Source: Stenotrophomonas sp.
GTDB taxonomy: Bacteria; Pseudomonadota; Gammaproteobacteria; Xanthomonadales; Xanthomonadaceae
NCBI GenBank assembly: GCA_003484865.1
Contig: DMZT01000446.1
Location: 1-6,021 of the forward strand
Length of the DNA stretch: 6,021 bases
Direction of reading: 5' to 3'
Both the position numbers and the translations under genes were made by a program. The notes beneath the pieces were generated by a model. That model made no database searches. It was given only the letters and a program-made list of their open reading frames with translations, and was not told where the DNA came from. Positions 1-5,971 of this stretch are shown here, one piece after another (the stretch's first letter is position 1; the number at the start of each line of letters is the position of its first letter).

Positions 1-662
1 CGCGCGGCAGCGCCGACAACCGTGCCAGCAGCGGCCCCCGCCGAGGGAGCGCCGATCGAAACAGCGCCAGCGGTCGCCGCCGCAGTACCGATGGCAGCGA
101 AGTCGAGCGCCGCGTGCTGCGTGCCGAAACCCGTCCCTCGTTCCTGGGCACCAAGGCGGTCAACAAGCCGCTGCCGGTCACCCGCAAGGGCTCGCGCATG
201 GGCCTGCATGCCAAGTCGATGGTGGTTGACCGCCGCATCGGCGTGATCGGCACGCACAACTTCGATCCGCGCAGCGAGAACTACAACACCGAAGGCGCGG
301 TGATCATCGATGACCCGGTGTTCGCCGAGGCGCTGGCGCAGAGCATCCTGCGCGACATCCACCCGCAGAACTCCTGGGTGGTCGCGCCGCGTGCCAAGCC
401 GCCGGTGCTGTCCGGCCTGAACTACAGCGTCGGCAAGGCCTCCGAGGCGCTGCCGGTGCTCGATTTCTGGCCGTGGCGCTACGCCACCGATTACGAATTC
501 CAGCCCGGGCCCGCGTGCCCGGATCCGCTCAAGCGGCAGGACCCGGCCTTCCACACGTGCTATGTCGCCGTCGGTGACTTTCCCGAAGTGAATGTCGGGC
601 CGAAGTGGCTGCTGGTGCGCATGCTCACCGCCTTCGGCGCCGGGCTGGTCCCGATCCTGTAA
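1..662 (+). CDS. Phospholipase D / cardiolipin synthase-like protein, C-terminal part (partial)
   Basis: The reading frame is open from the window edge (first complete codon at base 3) to a TAA at 660-662, so the N-terminal part lies outside the window. The visible 219 residues contain one HKD motif, HxKxxxxD, with His at 207-209, Lys at 213-215 and Asp at 228-230. It is followed by the family's downstream block GTHNFDPRSENYNTEG, where Asn, Asp, Arg-Ser and Asn-x-Glu are typical of PLDc_2 / ClsC-type enzymes. These enzymes carry two HKD half-sites; the first must be upstream. The family cleaves or transfers phosphatidyl groups at the membrane, including cardiolipin synthesis; the exact substrate here is unknown. 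The segment before the HKD (bases 6-113) is Ser/Gly/Arg-rich and looks disordered. The C-terminus ends in a hydrophobic stretch (WLLVRMLTAFGAGLVPIL) that could contact membrane. The thioesterase gene follows 25 nt later, suggesting co-transcription. Family call is secure; ClsC orthology is not. Confidence 0.88.
   Translation, partial: RGSADNRASSGPRRGSADRNSASGRRRSTDGSEVERRVLRAETRPSFLGTKAVNKPLPVTRKGSRMGLHAKSMVVDRRIGVIGTHNFDPRSENYNTEGAVIIDDPVFAEALAQSILRDIHPQNSWVVAPRAKPPVLSGLNYSVGKASEALPVLDFWPWRYATDYEFQPGPACPDPLKRQDPAFHTCYVAVGDFPEVNVGPKWLLVRMLTAFGAGLVPIL
6..83 (+). repeat. Imperfect 39-bp (13-codon) in-frame tandem duplication
   Basis: Bases 6-44 and 45-83 encode two consecutive 13-residue units, GSADNRASSGPRR and GSADRNSASGRRR, identical at 8 of 13 positions (GSAD, then SG and the final RR). 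The period is a multiple of three, so the phospholipase frame is kept. It lies in a Ser/Gly/Arg-rich linker just before the C-terminal HKD motif. The array might extend left past the window edge, since only five bases precede the first unit. Confidence 0.5.
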
Positions 663-676
663 GTCTGCAACCCCAC

Positions 677-680
677 GGAG
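677..680 (+). promoter_or_regulatory. Ribosome binding site of the thioesterase gene
   Basis: GGAG lies 7 nt before the ATG at 688. It selects that ATG over the upstream in-frame ATG at 592, which would sit inside the phospholipase coding region and add 32 residues with no family resemblance. Confidence 0.7.
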
Positions 681-687
681 AAGCTGC

Positions 688-1125
688 ATGTCCCAGGTAT
701 TCCGCGACGCGGTGTCCATCGAAGCGCTCAACGCGCTCAGCCGCAACACGCTCATCGAGCACCTGGGCATCGCGTTCACCGCCGCCGGCGAGGACTGGAT
801 CAGCGCGACCATGCCGGTCGATGAACGCACCCGCCAGCCGTACGGCATCCTCCACGGCGGGGCGTCGGTCGTGCTGGCCGAAACCCTCGGCAGCAGCGCC
901 GGCAACCTGTGCGTGGATACCACCGCGCAGGTCTGCGTCGGGCTGGAGATCAATGCCAACCACATCCGCGCCGTGCGCGCCGGCACGGTGACCGGCACCG
1001 CGCGTGCGGTGCATGTCGGGCGCAGCACCCAGGTGTGGGACATCCGCATCGAGGACGAGGCCGGCAAGCTGGTCTGTACCTCGCGGTTGACCCTGGCGGT
1101 GGTGCCCGCCGTGCGCCCGGGCTGA
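688..1125 (+). CDS. Hotdog-fold acyl-CoA thioesterase, YdiI/MenI (PaaI-like) family
   Basis: This 145-residue protein should hydrolyse acyl- or aroyl-CoA thioesters in the cytoplasm. Its length fits the family (E. coli YdiI/MenI is about 136 residues). The core, from Tyr52 through LHGGASVVLAE to the GLEINANH block and the final SRLT strand, closely resembles E. coli YdiI as I remember it. His56 and Glu65 align with the YdiI active-site His and catalytic Glu; Gly57-Gly58 start the central hotdog helix. No signal peptide is visible. The start at 688 is set by a GGAG 7 nt upstream and by the family's usual length. In E. coli this enzyme hydrolyses DHNA-CoA in menaquinone synthesis, but xanthomonads are ubiquinone users, so another substrate (aromatic or fatty acyl-CoA clearing) is more likely; that part is inference. 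It is probably expressed with the upstream phospholipase gene. Confidence 0.93.
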   Translation: MSQVFRDAVSIEALNALSRNTLIEHLGIAFTAAGEDWISATMPVDERTRQPYGILHGGASVVLAETLGSSAGNLCVDTTAQVCVGLEINANHIRAVRAGTVTGTARAVHVGRSTQVWDIRIEDEAGKLVCTSRLTLAVVPAVRPG

Positions 1126-1271
1126 TCGCGCGCATGGCACGGATGCTGTGTTGCGTGGCCCGCGACAGTGCGCAGGCGCATGTGGGCACGGCCGTTGTGC
1201 CGCCGGTGGCCGTTGGCTTGACGGCTTGCGGCGGCTGGCTTGCGCACGCCATCGATTTGTCCGGATTCCGC

Positions 1272-1300
1272 TGGCAGAGCCTGCGGCGCTCGGGTATCGT
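1272..1300 (+). promoter_or_regulatory. Possible promoter of the acyltransferase gene
   Basis: TATCGT at 1295-1300 resembles a -10 box. A weak -35 candidate, TGGCAG (1272-1277), sits 17 nt upstream. Initiation six or seven bases after the -10 box would fall at 1306-1307, at the ATG itself, which would make a leaderless mRNA. No Shine-Dalgarno is visible before that ATG, which fits. The -35 is poor, so this is tentative. Confidence 0.3.
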
Positions 1301-1306
1301 TCGCGG

Positions 1307-2098
1307 ATGAATTCCCCCACTCCGGCCTCACGTGGCGGCGTGGCGCGTGTGTGCCGTTACCTGTACCGCGTACCGCTGCTGCTGGTCCACCTGTTGCTGT
1401 TCCTGCCGATGCTGCTGATCGCCATGCTGCCGCCGTGGGGGCGTATGCGTGTGGGCGAGCGCACGTTCGAACATGCGGCGGTGAACGCCTGGTCGGCCGG
1501 CCTGATGTGGATCTTCGGCTTCCGCCTGCACCGGATCGGCACGCCGCTGCCGGGCGCGGTGCTGTTCGTGGCCAACCATGTCAGCTGGGTCGATATCTCG
1601 ATGCTGCACAGCCAGCGGATGATGGGCTTCGTGGCCAAGCAGGAGATCGCCGGCTGGCCGGTGGTCGGTTGGCTGGCCGCGCGCGGGCAGACCATTTTCC
1701 ACCAGCGTGGCAGCACCGAATCGTTGGGCGGCGTGATGCAGGAAATGGTCGTGCGCCTGCGCGAAGGCAAGGCGGTCGGCGTGTTCCCCGAAGGGCGCAC
1801 CCGCGGTGGCCATGAAGTCGGCCCGTTCCATGCGCGCATTTTCCAGGCCGCCGTCGAGACCCAGGTCCCGATCCAGCCGGTCGCGTTGCGGTATGGCTGG
1901 CGCGGTGATGCGCAGACAATTGTCGCGTTCGGCCCGAAAGAGAGCTTCTTCGCCAACTTCCTGCGTGTGCTGGGAGAGCCGGCACGGCGGGCCGAGGTGC
2001 ACTTCCTCGCGCCCATTGATACCCACGATCTGGAAGGCCGTCGCCGCATCGCAGAAACCTCGCGTGCGCGCATCCTGGCGGCCATGTCCGCCGAGTAG
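1307..2098 (+). CDS. Lysophospholipid acyltransferase, PlsC family (1-acylglycerol-3-phosphate acyltransferase-like)
   Basis: The 263-residue protein should transfer an acyl chain to a lysophospholipid such as lysophosphatidic acid at the inner membrane. A hydrophobic segment at about residues 20-41 (LLLVHLLLFLPMLLIAM) is the expected N-terminal membrane helix. The acyltransferase blocks follow in order: NHVSWVD with the catalytic His91 and Asp96 (HX4D), a TIFHQR block at about 129-134, FPEGRTRGG at 160-168 matching the FPEGxR substrate-binding motif, and PIQPVALRYG at 188-197. The ATG at 1307 gives the normal family length and places the membrane helix near the N-terminus. The frame is also open back to an ATG at 1148, but that extension is Arg/Gly/Ala-rich and non-conserved in appearance. 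The hydrolase gene follows after 53 nt. Bacteria of this group often carry several PlsC paralogues, so phosphatidic acid synthesis is likely but lyso-ornithine-lipid or other acyl acceptors are possible. Confidence 0.92.
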   Translation: MNSPTPASRGGVARVCRYLYRVPLLLVHLLLFLPMLLIAMLPPWGRMRVGERTFEHAAVNAWSAGLMWIFGFRLHRIGTPLPGAVLFVANHVSWVDISMLHSQRMMGFVAKQEIAGWPVVGWLAARGQTIFHQRGSTESLGGVMQEMVVRLREGKAVGVFPEGRTRGGHEVGPFHARIFQAAVETQVPIQPVALRYGWRGDAQTIVAFGPKESFFANFLRVLGEPARRAEVHFLAPIDTHDLEGRRRIAETSRARILAAMSAE

Positions 2099-2151
2099 GC
2101 GGTGGTGATCCTTCACACGCCAGCGTCGCGGCCGGGAGCAGGCTCGCGCCC

Positions 2152-3150
2152 ATGTTGACCGCTGCCGACTATCACCCCCCGCGTTGGCTGCGCAATCCGC
2201 ACCTGCAGTCGATGCTCAGTTCCAGCCGGATGCGCATGCAGCGCGGCCTGGTGCTGCTGGCGGCCACCGGCGCACATACCGACGAACTCATTCTCGATGG
2301 GGGCGAAGGCGTCCGCCTGCAGGGGTGGCACAGCTATATCCAGGGGCGCCAGCCGATCGGCATGGCGTTGCTGCTGCATGGCTGGGAAGGCAGTGCCGAA
2401 TCCAGCTACATGCGCATGACTGCCGCGCGGCTGCTGGAGGAGGGCTACGACGTGGTGCGGCTGAACTTCCGCGACCACGGCAACACCCACCACCTCAACC
2501 CCGGCATCTTCCACTCCAACCGCATCGATGAAGTGGTGCAGGCCGCCGGCGACATCGCCCGACGCTGGCCCGAGCTGCCCCTGGTCGCGGCCGGTTATTC
2601 GCTGGGTGGCAACTTCGTGCTCCGCCTGGCCCTGCGTGCGCCCTCGGCCGGCGTGCCGCTGCGCCGCGTGGCCTCGGTCTGCCCGGTGCTGGACCCGGCG
2701 ATCACGATGGAGAGCATCGAGAACGGCCCGGCAATGTATGACTGGTACTTCCGGCGTAAATGGGCTGGCTCGCTGCGCCGCAAGCGCGATCTGTTTCCCG
2801 AGCTGAGCGACTGGGACGACCGCGTGCTCAAGCTGGACATCCGCGCGCTGACCGCCTGGCTGGTCGAGCACCACACCGAGTTCGGTTCGCTGCAGGCCTA
2901 CTTCGATGGCTACTCCATCGCGGGTGATCGCCTGGCCGGGCTGCAGGTGCCGGCCGACATCCTGATGGCCCAGGACGATCCGGTGATCCCGTTCGCCACC
3001 TTCAACGGCTGGCGTCTGCCGGCCCATGCCCACCTGGAGATTGCCCCGTGGGGCGGCCATTGCGGCTTCCTGGAAAACTGGCGCGGCGATGGCTTCTCCG
3101 AGCGCTGGGTAGCCCAGCGGCTGCGGATCGAGGCCAATACCCCCGCCTGA
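2152..3150 (+). CDS. Alpha/beta-fold hydrolase, YheT family
   Basis: A 332-residue serine hydrolase. The N-terminal WLRNPHLQSM block (about 12-21) is characteristic of the YheT family. LLLHGWEGS (74-81) provides the oxyanion-hole HG, and GYSLGG (148-153) is the nucleophile elbow with Ser150. The rest of the triad would be an Asp in AQDDP (Asp275 or Asp276) and His303 in GGHCGF. No signal peptide is seen, so it is probably cytoplasmic or membrane-associated. The family's natural substrate is not well defined; carboxylester or lipid-ester hydrolysis is the usual expectation. The ATG at 2152 gives the family length; a GGGAG at 2134-2138 lies upstream but at a long 13-nt spacing, so translation may be modest. 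It lies 53 nt after the acyltransferase on the same strand, so the pair is likely co-transcribed and both may act on membrane lipids (inference). Confidence 0.92.
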   Translation: MLTAADYHPPRWLRNPHLQSMLSSSRMRMQRGLVLLAATGAHTDELILDGGEGVRLQGWHSYIQGRQPIGMALLLHGWEGSAESSYMRMTAARLLEEGYDVVRLNFRDHGNTHHLNPGIFHSNRIDEVVQAAGDIARRWPELPLVAAGYSLGGNFVLRLALRAPSAGVPLRRVASVCPVLDPAITMESIENGPAMYDWYFRRKWAGSLRRKRDLFPELSDWDDRVLKLDIRALTAWLVEHHTEFGSLQAYFDGYSIAGDRLAGLQVPADILMAQDDPVIPFATFNGWRLPAHAHLEIAPWGGHCGFLENWRGDGFSERWVAQRLRIEANTPA

Positions 3151-3171
3151 TCGGGCGTTCTGGCCGGCCGG

Positions 3172-3188
3172 CCCCGCTACAATCGGGG
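3172..3188 (+). promoter_or_regulatory. Promoter-like -10 box inside an inverted repeat, before the TPR gene
   Basis: TACAAT at 3178-3183 is a good sigma-70 -10 hexamer, 28 nt before the ATG at 3212. It is flanked by a perfect 5-bp inverted repeat, CCCCG (3172-3176) and CGGGG (3184-3188). The expected start near 3190 would leave a leader of roughly 22 nt. The -35 region (GCGTTC at 3155-3160, 17-nt spacing) is weak. Three T residues (3189-3191) follow the inverted repeat, so a weak intrinsic terminator for the preceding hydrolase gene is an alternative or additional reading. Confidence 0.45.
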
Positions 3189-3211
3189 TTTGCCCTCGAG
3201 TTCGGACCGTC

Positions 3212-5281
3212 ATGCAAGACCAGATTCTCCAAGCCCTGCGCCGCAATGCGGCCGACGACGCGGTACAGCTGGCGCGCGAATGGACCACGGCCGAGCCGGA
3301 GCAGCCGCAGGCGCACCGCTGGCTGTCGCTGTCGCTGCAGCAGCAGGGCCAGTTCGATGACGCACTGGCCAGCCTGCAGCAGGCGCTGACGCTGGCGCCG
3401 GACAACGCCGACCTGCATCTGCAGCAGGCGGGCCTGCTGCTGGCCCTGCGCCAGTTCGATGCGGCCGGCTCGGCGCTGGACCGCACGGCCGAACTCAATC
3501 CCAACGAACTGTCCGCGTACGTGATGCAGGCGCATCTGGCGCTGGCCCGCAACGACGTGGATGAAGCCGATCGACTGACCCGCCTGGCGCTGCGCGTGGA
3601 CGCCGAGCATCCGGAACTGGCCGCGCTGTCGGGCATGGTCGCGCTGCGCCGTGGCGAGGTGGATCGCGCGCTGGCCCAGCTCTCGGCAGCCAGCCAGGCG
3701 CTGCCCGATGACGCCCGTGTGTTGTATGCGCTCGGCTTCGCCTACCTCGGCAAAGACATGTTGGCCTTCGCCGAACAGGCCTTCCGCCGTGTGCTTGCCC
3801 TGAATCCGGCGACCACCGCCCTGCAGGGGCTGGTGGTCCAGCTTGCGCTGCGCCAAGGCAACCTGGAAAGCGCGTCGGACATGATGCGCCAGGTGCTGGC
3901 GGCCCCCGGTGGCGACACCCCGGCCATGCGCCGTCTGGCCGGGGAGCTCGAACTGCAGGCCGGTCAGCCGTTGCTGGCGCTTGAGCACCTGTTGCCGGTG
4001 CTGGCGCAGTGGCCGTCCGATCGCCACACGCTGCAGATGCTGCTGATGGCCTGGCAGCGCCTGGGGCGTGAACAGCAGGCCCGGGAAACGCTGGATGCGA
4101 CCCTGGCCGATCATCCCGGGGTGCATGACCTGTGGATGGCGCGCCTTACCGTGGAACCCGTGGGTGGCCCGGAAGCGGTGGCCGTGGGCGAACGCTGGCT
4201 GCAGGCCATGCCTGAGCACCTGCCGGCACTGGAAACGCGTCTGCGCCTGCACGACATGAACAACGAAGCCGACCAGGCCGAGGCCGTGGCCGAGCGCATC
4301 GTCGCGCTGGAGCCGGGCCGGGTGTCTGCTGAAGTGCGCCTGGTCGACGGCCTGCTCACGCGCGAGCCGGCCGCCGCCATTGCGCGCGTGCAGGCGCTGC
4401 ATGACAACGCACCTGAAGAAGCGAAGGCCGGACTGCGCGCGTGGCTGGGGTCCGTCCAGGACCGTGCCGGCCAATACCACGATGCGCTGCGGACGTGGGT
4501 GGACCTGCATGCGGCCGAGGCACCCCAGCGCCTGCCGCTGCCGCCGCAGGCCAAAGCCCCGCTGAGCTGGCCGGAGCTGGCGCCGGTGGCTGAGGACAAT
4601 GCCATCGCCCCGCTGTTCATCTGGGGTGCGCCGGGCTCCGGGGTGGAGCGGGTGGTCGCCGCGATGGCGGCCGCCAGCCCGGTGATGCGCGGTGACCGCT
4701 TCGGGCCGACGCCGCCCAACGATCCCTTCCAGCGCTATCACACGCTGCAGGAGCTCTCGACCGGCAAGCTCACGCCCGAGGCGCTGGTGGAGCAGTGGCG
4801 CAGCCAGTTGCCGGCCCGGGGCATCGCCGAAGGCGCGGTGATCGACTGGCTGCTGTGGTGGGACAACGCACTGCTGTGGGCGCTGCGCCCGCAGCTGCCG
4901 GAAGCACGCCTGGTGATCGTGCTGCGCGATCCGCGCGACATGCTGCTGGAGTGGATCGCCTTCAGCGCCCCGGCGCCGCTCGCGGTGACCTCGGTGCACG
5001 AAGCGGCCGAATGGCTGGCGCGTTCGCTGGCCCAGGTCGCCACCCTGCACGAACAGAGCCTGTACCCGCACGCGCTGTTGAAGATCGACGACATCGGCAA
5101 CGATCCGCAGGCGATGGCCGAGTACCTCGGCGCCCAGTTCGGCATGCGTTTCCCGCCCGCACCCACGCTTGGCCCGGCCCGCATGGCACCGGGCCACTGG
5201 CGCGATTACCGCGATGAAATGGGCCCGGCCTTCGCGCTGCTGACCTCGGTCGCCGTGCGCCTGGGCTACCCGGAAGAATGA
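3212..5281 (+). CDS. TPR protein with C-terminal degenerate sulfotransferase-like domain
   Basis: The protein has 689 residues and two parts. Residues 32-235 form six tetratricopeptide repeats in an exact 34-residue register (32-65, 66-99, 100-133, 134-167, 168-201, 202-235), each with small-residue helix positions and a closing Pro or Asp turn; less regular repeats continue to about residue 450. TPRs bind partner proteins. Residues 467 to the end resemble the Sulfotransfer_3 family: PLFIWGAPGSG (467-477) stands where the 5'-phosphosulfate loop lies, LVIVLRDPRD (567-576) where the 3'-phosphate loop lies, and the YLGAQFGM region near the end corresponds to the family's terminal helix. Such domains transfer sulfate from PAPS. 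Here the loop Arg is Gly475 and the Ser usually 8 residues after the conserved Arg572 is Glu580, so activity is doubtful. No signal peptide or membrane segment is visible. The start at 3212 is the first in-frame ATG and lies just after a promoter-like box; no clear Shine-Dalgarno is seen. The PEBP gene follows after 10 nt. Confidence 0.85.
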   Translation: MQDQILQALRRNAADDAVQLAREWTTAEPEQPQAHRWLSLSLQQQGQFDDALASLQQALTLAPDNADLHLQQAGLLLALRQFDAAGSALDRTAELNPNELSAYVMQAHLALARNDVDEADRLTRLALRVDAEHPELAALSGMVALRRGEVDRALAQLSAASQALPDDARVLYALGFAYLGKDMLAFAEQAFRRVLALNPATTALQGLVVQLALRQGNLESASDMMRQVLAAPGGDTPAMRRLAGELELQAGQPLLALEHLLPVLAQWPSDRHTLQMLLMAWQRLGREQQARETLDATLADHPGVHDLWMARLTVEPVGGPEAVAVGERWLQAMPEHLPALETRLRLHDMNNEADQAEAVAERIVALEPGRVSAEVRLVDGLLTREPAAAIARVQALHDNAPEEAKAGLRAWLGSVQDRAGQYHDALRTWVDLHAAEAPQRLPLPPQAKAPLSWPELAPVAEDNAIAPLFIWGAPGSGVERVVAAMAAASPVMRGDRFGPTPPNDPFQRYHTLQELSTGKLTPEALVEQWRSQLPARGIAEGAVIDWLLWWDNALLWALRPQLPEARLVIVLRDPRDMLLEWIAFSAPAPLAVTSVHEAAEWLARSLAQVATLHEQSLYPHALLKIDDIGNDPQAMAEYLGAQFGMRFPPAPTLGPARMAPGHWRDYRDEMGPAFALLTSVAVRLGYPEE

Positions 5282-5285
5282 GGAG
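5281..5285 (+). promoter_or_regulatory. Ribosome binding site of the PEBP-family gene
   Basis: AGGAG lies 6 nt before the ATG at 5292 and its first base is the last base of the TPR gene's TGA stop. Ribosomes finishing the TPR gene would therefore reach this site directly, favouring translational coupling. It is the strongest Shine-Dalgarno in the window. Confidence 0.8.
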
Positions 5286-5291
5286 ACCGGT

Positions 5292-5903
5292 ATGCATCTG
5301 AGCAGTGACAGCATCACCAACGGCCAACCGATCGCCGCCACCTTCGCGGCCGGCGATGCCGAGGGCTTCGCGCCCAACCGCAACCCGCAGCTGGCCTGGC
5401 ACGATGTGCCGGCCGGCACCCGGTCGTTCGCGCTGCTGTGCATCGACCCGGATGTGCCGACCGTGCCGGACACGGTCGGCCGCCAGGATTGCACGGTGCC
5501 GCGCGATCAGCCGCGTGCGCACTTCGCGCACTGGGCGATGGCCGATATCCCGGCCGACGTGCGCGCGCTGGCCGCGGGCAGCTGCAGCGATGGCTTCACC
5601 GTGGGCGGCAAGACGCAGCCGGCGGGCCCGGCAGGCTGCCGCCAGGGCCTGAACGATTTCACCGGCTGGTTCGCCGGCAATCCGGACATGGCCGGCCAGT
5701 ACCTGGGCTACGACGGCCCGTACCCGCCGTTCAACGATGAGCGCGTGCACCGCTATTTCTTCCGTGTGTTCGCGCTGGACGTGGCCCAGCTGGTGCTGCC
5801 CACGCCGTTCACCGCCGCGGATGTGCTGCATGCCATGCACGGGCACGTGCTGGCCGAAGCCTCGCTGCATGGCACCTACACGTTGAATCCGGCGCTGGCG
5901 TGA
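5292..5903 (+). CDS. YbhB/YbcL family (Raf kinase inhibitor-like, PEBP) protein
   Basis: A 203-residue phosphatidylethanolamine-binding-protein fold. Signature blocks appear in order: NPQLAWHDVPAGTRSFAL (31-48), DPDVP (52-56), AHWAMADIP (79-87), GYDGPYPP (139-146) and VHRYFFRVFALD (152-163). Asp54, His80 and His153 correspond to the anion/phosphate-binding pocket of PEBPs. It is longer than E. coli YbhB (about 158 residues), partly because about 20 residues (58-77) lie between DPDVP and the HW block; a similar insertion occurs in a known subgroup of bacterial members. No signal peptide is visible, so it is probably cytoplasmic. Bacterial members have no settled function; small-anion or phospholipid-headgroup binding is inferred from the fold. 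Four Cys residues (50, 67, 98, 116) are present without a clear metal motif. It is tightly spaced behind the TPR gene with a strong ribosome site, and a stem-loop array begins within 10 nt of its stop codon. Confidence 0.93.
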   Translation: MHLSSDSITNGQPIAATFAAGDAEGFAPNRNPQLAWHDVPAGTRSFALLCIDPDVPTVPDTVGRQDCTVPRDQPRAHFAHWAMADIPADVRALAAGSCSDGFTVGGKTQPAGPAGCRQGLNDFTGWFAGNPDMAGQYLGYDGPYPPFNDERVHRYFFRVFALDVAQLVLPTPFTAADVLHAMHGHVLAEASLHGTYTLNPALA

Positions 5904-5907
5904 GGTG

Positions 5908-5932
5908 ATACGTGCCGACCGCAGGTCGGCGC
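5908..5932 (+). repeat. SMAG-like REP stem-loop, copy 1 (degenerate head)
   Basis: Arms GTGCCGACC (5912-5920) and GGTCGGCGC (5924-5932) pair over 9 bp with one G-T wobble around a GCA loop. The four bases before the stem are ATAC instead of the GTAG found in copies 2 and 3. It starts within 10 nt of the PEBP stop codon and could stabilise or end the transcript. Confidence 0.8.
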
Positions 5933-5938
5933 GCCCCG

Positions 5939-5963
5939 GTAGGTGCCGACCGTTGGTCGGCGC
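5939..5963 (+). repeat. SMAG-like REP stem-loop, copy 2
   Basis: A GTAG head (5939-5942) is followed by arms GTGCCGACC (5943-5951) and GGTCGGCGC (5955-5963) around a GTT loop, with one G-T wobble pair. Head, stem and loop match the Stenotrophomonas GTAG-headed REP family. Confidence 0.88.
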
Positions 5964-5971
5964 CACATCCG

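Noticed and set aside
22..246. 74-codon plus-strand frame overlapping the phospholipase gene
   Set aside because: It overlaps the HKD coding region in another frame and its Ala/Pro/Arg-rich translation has no motif or ribosome site.
1185..1201. Intrinsic terminator after the thioesterase (GGCAC, 7-nt loop, GTGCC)
   Set aside because: The stem is only 5 bp and no T-run follows; in such GC-rich DNA this is expected by chance.
1190..1244. Short direct repeats (GGCCGTTG twice, GGCTTG three times) in the gap before the acyltransferase
   Set aside because: The units are 6-8 bp with irregular spacing in low-complexity GC-rich DNA; not enough to support an operator or an RNA gene.
1148..1306. N-terminal extension of the acyltransferase to an upstream ATG
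   Set aside because: It would add 53 Arg/Gly/Ala-rich residues before the membrane helix, beyond the normal PlsC-family N-terminus. The ATG at 1307 gives the usual family length.
625..1320. Open frame of 231 codons on the minus strand opposite the thioesterase
   Set aside because: The sense strand carries a clear hotdog thioesterase. The antisense product is Arg/Gly/Ala/His-rich without motifs.
2113..3636. Open frame of 507 codons on the minus strand opposite the hydrolase and TPR genes
   Set aside because: It crosses two well-supported sense genes and an intergenic region, has a biased Ser/Ala/Arg/Cys composition and shows no domain; a codon-bias shadow.
4625..4645. Walker A ATP-binding loop in GAPGSGVER of the TPR protein
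   Set aside because: The invariant Lys-Ser/Thr of a Walker A motif is absent, and the position and flanking strand fit a degenerate sulfotransferase loop better.
3002..5494. Very long open frame of about 830 codons on the minus strand opposite the TPR gene
   Set aside because: GC-rich codon use on the sense strand removes stops from antisense frames. The translation is rich in Arg, Gln, His and Gly and shows no recognisable domain, while the plus strand has clear TPR and sulfotransferase-like signatures.
4962..5966. Open frame of 334 codons on the minus strand opposite the PEBP gene and stem-loop array
   Set aside because: It would need to begin inside the REP array and run across two convincing sense genes; composition is Arg/Gly/Ala-rich with no motif.
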